NCBI GenBank assembly: GCA_918026815.1
Contig: CAKJVC010000168.1
Span: forward strand, 1-64,000
Reading direction: 5' to 3'
DNA length: 64,000 nucleotides
From: Chalara sp. BL73
Lineage: Eukaryota; Ascomycota; Leotiomycetes; Helotiales
Shown piece after piece: positions 58,269-64,000 of this stretch (the first letter of the stretch is position 1; every line of letters starts with the position of its first letter). The notes under the pieces are model-generated. The model worked only from the letters and a program-made list of their open reading frames with translations, was not told the DNA's origin and ran no database searches. A program made the translations under genes and the position numbers.

Positions 58269-59468
58269 ATTGAAAAGTTCAGGCTTGATATTTCTGCCCC
58301 AGAACAGATCTGCTCAATGTGCAGCTGTGAGGTGTTCGTTCCTTTACAGATCAACTATAGCGTCCAAAGACCATTGGCAACTATATAGTGTCCTACAGTA
58401 GAGACTGGATAGTACCTAGCCCTAGCTTCTTCGAGGCAGAAAGTTTTTTGAAGGGTGAGGCAGTTCGAGTAGTGGTACCGCTCGGGCTGTGCAAACATCC
58501 GTAAAATGGTTTAGGTTTCGATTGATATCGGAGGCTCAAAAGTAGCTGACTTCCAGACAAATATCAGCAGCGAACAATGGGATGACTTGAAAACGACTTG
58601 ATCTTATACCGGTCACTTTCCCAGCGGTGAGGGTCTCATATCCTGCCCCCAATCTACCGACCCCTCCACATATAGTTTTCTGATACAACGGGGCGGAAAG
58701 CGAGTGTGCAAGTCTTCTAACGTTTAGCACGATGCCCAGCAACTTCTAAATAGACCCGGGCCTTGAAGCAGGAAAATAAGTATGTCCTTGGAAAAGATTA
58801 CAGTTGGGGGAGTCCTGTTTGTAGCACACGCGACAGGGCGGAATCTTGACCCATGTTAAATGTCGTCTTATCGCGATTACGGCTACAAGGCGCAAGGGTC
58901 GGCCCAGAAAGTCCCGTAATCAGCTGGGCTAACCTGAAAACGGAATATCTTGACTACAGGTATAAGGAAAAGTACAAATGTATTGCAAGAAAACTTGACG
59001 TATGAGCTAATAATCTAGCATATTTCCTTGCAGGATTCTTGGATTGGTATTTTTTTTTTCTAGGACAAAATCATAACTCAGCATAGCGCCAAGATTGCGC
59101 TGAGACAATATTTGTATTAATCATCGAGCAAGGAGGTTCACCAAGTGTATTAGAGAGGAGCTTGAGAGGAAGGCTGCTCATACAATTTCACCAAGCATGT
59201 TAATATAAGGGGTTTCGGCGCAAGGTTAAACGAAGAATCGGCGTGATCATAAAAACTATTAAATGAATCTATATTTTTGACGGTGGAACAGTATGCAGCC
59301 TAATGGCTTGAAAACCCCATAAGTGAATGCCATCGCCATAAAGAAAAACCAGTCAGCCAGTTTACCAGGAAAACAAGTGGATTCCCGAACCCAGCTAGAT
59401 TCGCTGCCTGTCATAACAAAGCCTGTATCATCTAACACTACAACCTCTCTTTGTATGCAACCACTTCT
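58269..59468. other. Intergenic 1.2 kb
   Basis: Promoter of the FYVE-RING gene and 3' flank of UGP1. No supported ORF. Confidence 0.5.
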
Positions 59469-61954
59469 CTAATGCTCCAGCAACCTCAATGAACCTTGAA
59501 CCACAACATTCTCAAGAATTGATCCGGGTGGAATATCGATAGTACTTCCTTCTGTTGCAACAATGATGACTGTGCCCTTCAAAGTAACACCCCTACCAAG
59601 GTTGACAGCGCCGGTAATTGTCAAGTGATCAAGCTCGATAATCTTAGGAATGCTGCCGATGCGTTTCTGGAAATCGGAGACCTTCTTGAAATCATTGCCG
59701 AGCTTAATGAGAGGAGCTGGTCCGAAGCGGTTAGGATCAATCTGAAGCTGACCATGCTTCAATGAATACAGGTCTGATTTCACGAGCATTAGATCTGAGC
59801 AAGTCTTGACTGGTAAGAAACGCCTTCGAGGAACGTTGACGCCGTGGGCGTTGTTGAAATGGCGAATAGCAGCTCCCACCGCAGTTTCAAGTTGAACAAT
59901 TGAGACATCCGACTCGCCCTTCTTGTCAGCGGGGATCGATTTGTCGTTGGGAATGATTTCCATTCTAAGCTCATCTTGCTCCACAACTCGTTTGATGGCC
60001 TTTAGGTTAAGCCAGATGTTGTTGGTGTTGAAGTACTTGAACTTCTTGATAGACTTGAACTCATTGGTGTGCTCCTTGGGAACTTGAGCAATCTCGAGAA
60101 GGCGAACAGATCCCTCGTAGTCAATAATGGTACCACCCTTCACGTCGGCCTTGGTCTTGTCTGTCAACTCCATGATATATTCTGACTTCGTCTCGACCAT
60201 ATGTTGGAGAATGCGGAGGTCGACTACGGCACCCAAGTTGTCCACGTTGGAAAGGAAAATGATCTCAACCCCGCGCTCAATCAATTTATCAAGGATGCCT
60301 GAGTTGTATAACGACTCGAAAACATCTCCATGTCCGGGTGGGTACCAGTCGGAGATGGGGGAGTTATATGACTTAGGCGCAGGGAGAAGTGAATCCTTTA
60401 AGATTCTGGGATATCTGGACTGGTTGAATGTCAAAATGTCAATGTTGTGACCCTCGTACTTCTTGATAATATTTTGAGTATCCTCGTCGGTGTTGAAGGA
60501 GTTCATCAGAATGAACGGGACGTTGGCATTGTAGGTGCGGTTGAGGTACTCGATTTGTCGGACAGAAAGATCTAGGAAAGACATGCCATCACGAACTTCA
60601 ATAACTGACTTCGGGCCGACACAACCCATAGATGTACCGAGACCACCATTCAGCTTAAGAACAGCGAGCTTGTTAAGGAAGCCAACGGATTCTGAGTTAG
60701 CAAGCTCATTATAGTCAACAACCTGGTTTTGTGCTGGGGGTGCAATGCGATCCCAGTCCCTAGCCATAAATTAGAACCCGCGCAGTAGTTTATGCTATGA
60801 ACAAGGCTACTTACAGTGTATTCCCCTTCGCCTTTCCGTCCAAGTATCTGCGAAAGAGAGCAAAGAAGTTGTCCATTTCAGTTTCAAAAAGCTAGACTAT
60901 ATTAGTTACTGCATGCCAAGCGTGATGTGAAGCTTACCTTCTTCTGCTCTGGGTCTTCAACGGTATCCGCTAAGTTATTAAGAGCATTTCGCATCTGGCT
61001 TGCGGCCACTGAAGTGGATGTGTTCTCGAATGCCTTGTCATTGCATGTTAGCGACAGCCCTAAACTTGCACAATTTTCAAATCACAATATGCCGCAGGCA
61101 CCATTTATCTGGGGTCAACTGCGAACGGCACAAGCACAATTGTTTTCCCTCTCGTGTAGAAACCAGCGCGGGTGAATCCAGCGAGGACAAGGGAGGAGAT
61201 GGAGGCAAGTCCTTGTAAAACATGGTAATACACAAAGATTCGAAATTTCCAGTAAGATTTGAGGGCCGTGGCAGGCAAATCGTGTTTAGGAAGACTTCTC
61301 AAGCTCACTGCAATTGCTAAAAAGAAAGCAGTCAGTATTTCTTCAACTTATCAGGTAGCCAAGACGGTAATTAGAGCTTTGTGCCATCCAATTGAAGAGG
61401 TGGACAACTTACTAGAAAAATATCATGTTACCGAAGTTGGCACTTCAAGCACGGCCACTGCAGCTATCTCCAGGTTGGATCGATGACCAGGTTGAAGTGA
61501 TTGGAGGGTATAGGTGGCATTGCAGAAGCCCATACCTTTGGTGCATACGTGTTCTGCCAAAGACTGGTTTGTCCCTTATTCGTCTGGCAGGTGGCAGAGG
61601 ACCCTCCTACCCTTGTGGAATTCCTGTCCAGGTCTATCATTATCGCCCGTGGTTATAGTCCGCTCGCAAACTTGCATCCACAGAGCTAGGCTGTTGCAGT
61701 AGTGTCGCGCATGTAGAATTCGAAATCGAAGGTGCGTGTTTTTTCGTAGGGTGATGCGGTGTCCAAATGCATGGCTCCTTTCGTTGTGCACCCCAGACAA
61801 AAGGTGATGCAGAATGATATTCTTGAAAGAATCAACTTACCACATGAGATTGTGTCTTTCCGTGGTGTTTTCGAGTGAACTCAGCATCGCCATTTCCTCC
61901 AAGACCCGAGGGCTTTAGGTGCGAAGGCAACGCAGTCTTTAACGTTTGAGCCAT
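59469..61954 (-). CDS. UGP1: UTP-glucose-1-phosphate uridylyltransferase
   Basis: Exons 61954-61841, 61033-60938, 60891-60815 and 60759-59469; 525 residues, the normal fungal length. The first intron is 807 bases, long for this window. The start [20 protein letters not shown] is the first ATG. Exons 2-3 give [20 protein letters not shown] and [20 protein letters not shown]. The nucleotide-binding loop is [20 protein letters not shown]. Further family blocks are [40 protein letters not shown] (substrate loop), [16 protein letters not shown] and [15 protein letters not shown]. The left-handed beta-helix C-terminus contains [20 protein letters not shown] and ends SLRLLEH. It makes UDP-glucose and pyrophosphate from UTP and glucose-1-phosphate, feeding glycogen, trehalose and beta-glucan synthesis. 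The pyrophosphatase 13 kb away removes the second product. Confidence 0.96.
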
Positions 61955-64000
61955 GGTGTCTGCTAGATGGGTATCGAGGTTGAGAATATCGATAATATAC
62001 AGGTGAGTGAGAATTTAGAGAGTGATTATAGTTTGCGAGATGAAAACTATTTGAAGAGCGTGGCAGTTAGCAAGAAGTTGATCAACTGGAGCACGACGTC
62101 ACAGAAAGCTCAGTGCTGCACCAGCTATGCAACGTTGAGCAAGGTGGGGTAGGGAGTAAAATAGCTTCAACAACTATACCTCTGCAAGATGCACTACGAC
62201 AATGGACACACAGTTGATTTGAAGGTTGTAAGCCGGGAAATGCTCGAAGAATGGAGGCAGACGTGGAATGGACAGACGCTTGGTAGGAACAGAGAAAGAG
62301 AGAGGCTTTTTATTATTTATTTATTCTGGCAGAGATTAATTTGAGTCGGTGGTTGATGGGACGCAACGCCCAATGCAGATTAGCCTTCAAGCCAACCAGG
62401 GCAGAGACCCGCCACAGCTTCCGTCCCGATTTCCTCCTTTTTTACGAATATTACTCCAGGTGGTTTGGTTGCAGCGCCGCCCATTTTTTTACTTACCATG
62501 CAATAGTCAAGGGTTCCTTGGAACCAAATAGAAAATCTCGTTCCAGCAAGATATCGGAGCTAGAGAATAGGCACAGATGTGTGGCGCCTCGTGGCAAACA
62601 ACTACTGTAAAATGCTACCGTTCATTGCATCTAGTCTACCGATTCTACCCATCCAGGATCTTTAGCCTGCCCCCATCAATATCAAGCAATACCCACTCGA
62701 GCCTGGCCGCCGGCCTCTTTTTTACAGTATGGTACTTCTTCCACTTACAAGTATATGTGGTATTCCTAGACATTCCGCACAGTCAACCTTTTTTTTTTTT
62801 GGGTGGCTCCTGCACCTCCCCTAGAACCACCTGCCTTAGCGCCAGCCCTCGAACCTGTCTTGGATCACGGCATGGCTTGTAAAGAGAAAAAAAGGGGGTT
62901 TGAAGGCCGCCTTCAGAACTTTGAGGCATGGGGTTCCACAACATCAAAATCTCATTTGCTCCAAGGCTGATTTTCAGCCGCAAGTAAGCCCCCTTCATTA
63001 CAAGGAAAGCCGTCTCCTTAGCGTCTCTGTTTCTTAAGCCACTACTGTATTTTATGCCTACTGCCTCGCCTTATTCACGCTATAGCGCTTAGATTTGACA
63101 GAGTGTGTCTGTCCCCTAGAGCTAGTGGGAGGTTCAAGCTCTCAACACCTTGCAAACCAATTTTAAACTGAAGCTACGAATGCCGGGAAATTTATCCTTC
63201 CCAGTGGAACTGCTAGCGATACCACGTGGGGGTGGCGATGACATTCCTTAGAAACCTCTCCCCAGAAAAGATGCTATGGTGTCTCATTACAAGCCTCATG
63301 GGTTGCTGTCGGTTTAATTTTCCATCATAATTCTGAAAATCCAGCGTCCCAAGAGATAACGCAATTGGTATGATCAAAGATAAGTTTCTAAGTCGAATTC
63401 ACCACATGCACTTGAGTGGAGAGACACGGCATGAGATCTGCAACCGCGTATTCCATGCGACGATCATCTTCGAGCGATGATGTGGTGGGCGGTTACAATT
63501 GTTTCACAAGGAGTTAAAAGATAAATTTCTTTCACTTCTATACAAGTTTCTTAAATACTATTTTTTTTTCTTCACGACGGTCCTTCCAGCATCTGTACCT
63601 CTCTTTTCAAGACAAACAAATAAACATGTCCCAAGTTGTGGTGATTCATAATGCTTATTATGCTTTCCAAATCTTTTGGTTTTCTAGGGTTTGGGTTTGA
63701 ATATGGCACCATTTGGCCTACATAGGCAAAGTCACATTTGCAAGCAGTACAAAAGTTCGGCATAAGTAACCAAGTAAACAGGCAACGTACTGGTGCAGGG
63801 TTTTCATTAAATTGCTTTGCAGCATGACCGACCCAACATCGAAGAAATCTATAAGCAAATTGAAACGCAAAAGTACGAGAAATACTCAGATCTCCAAGCA
63901 CTTCTCTCTCTCCTTCATCCCGCCACTCTCCTGCTTAATGAATCTTCCTAGAGCATTACTGGAAAAATTGTTAGTAACATGTAAAAGAGCGGCAAGGGCA
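61955..64000. other. Right-end stretch without supported genes
   Basis: UGP1 promoter region, with T-rich tracts (62307-62328, 62789-62799) and a poly-T/C tract near 63560-63571. The minus frame at 63572-63901 (109 codons) has no domain; a gene may start beyond the right edge. Confidence 0.45.

Noticed and set aside
63572..63901. 109-codon minus-strand frame at the right end
   Set aside because: It has a few cysteines but no recognisable zinc motif; may belong to a gene beyond the edge, but cannot be supported.

Overview
The window is nuclear DNA of a filamentous ascomycete fungus. Most genes carry short introns of about 45-130 bases with GTNNGN donors, CTRAC-like branch points and YAG acceptors. 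The protein set is typical of Pezizomycotina: MPH1, TVP23, SEC20, RFC2, DUS2, a PIB1-like FYVE-RING ligase, UGP1, MRPL44 and inorganic pyrophosphatase. Moderate AT-richness, gene-poor stretches of 2-3 kb and the residue patterns suggest a Leotiomycete (Helotiales-like) genome, but that placement is a guess. No rRNA, tRNA, CRISPR or recognisable transposase was found. I rebuilt every spliced model by hand from donor, acceptor and reading phase, and each exon sum given is a multiple of three.

Left part (1-16 kb) is sparse. A minus-strand SAM-domain gene runs off the left edge and carries a one-base frameshift. A doubtful small coiled-coil ORF lies at about 3.2-4.1 kb. A metallo-beta-lactamase-fold protein sits at 5.8-6.9 kb and a cysteine-rich zinc-binding protein at 9.6-11.2 kb. 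A tandem pair of small secreted, glycine-rich proteins with hydrophobic C-terminal exons lies at 14.2-15.3 kb; one copy has an in-frame TGA.

Middle part (16-31 kb): an FAD-dependent sugar-lactone oxidase with an extra N-terminal region, a penta-EF-hand protein, a ChaC-type gamma-glutamylcyclotransferase with a 5-base micro-exon, a nine-exon glycine-rich RNA-binding protein with a GC-AG intron, a large disordered nuclear-type protein, a CitE-like lyase and TVP23.

Right part (31-62 kb) is mostly housekeeping. DNA repair and replication: MPH1 helicase and RFC2. Membrane traffic: TVP23, SEC20 and the FYVE-RING ligase. Translation: MRPL44 and DUS2. Metabolism: zinc alcohol dehydrogenase (11 exons including 12- and 10-base micro-exons), pyrophosphatase and UGP1. 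UGP1 makes UDP-glucose plus pyrophosphate, and the pyrophosphatase removes pyrophosphate; this is the only direct metabolic link between genes here. The rest look like an ordinary chromosomal neighbourhood with several divergent promoters and one very tight tail-to-tail pair. Two gene-poor AT-rich stretches (40.3-43.1 and 48.5-51.5 kb) and the right end (62-64 kb) show nothing I can call.
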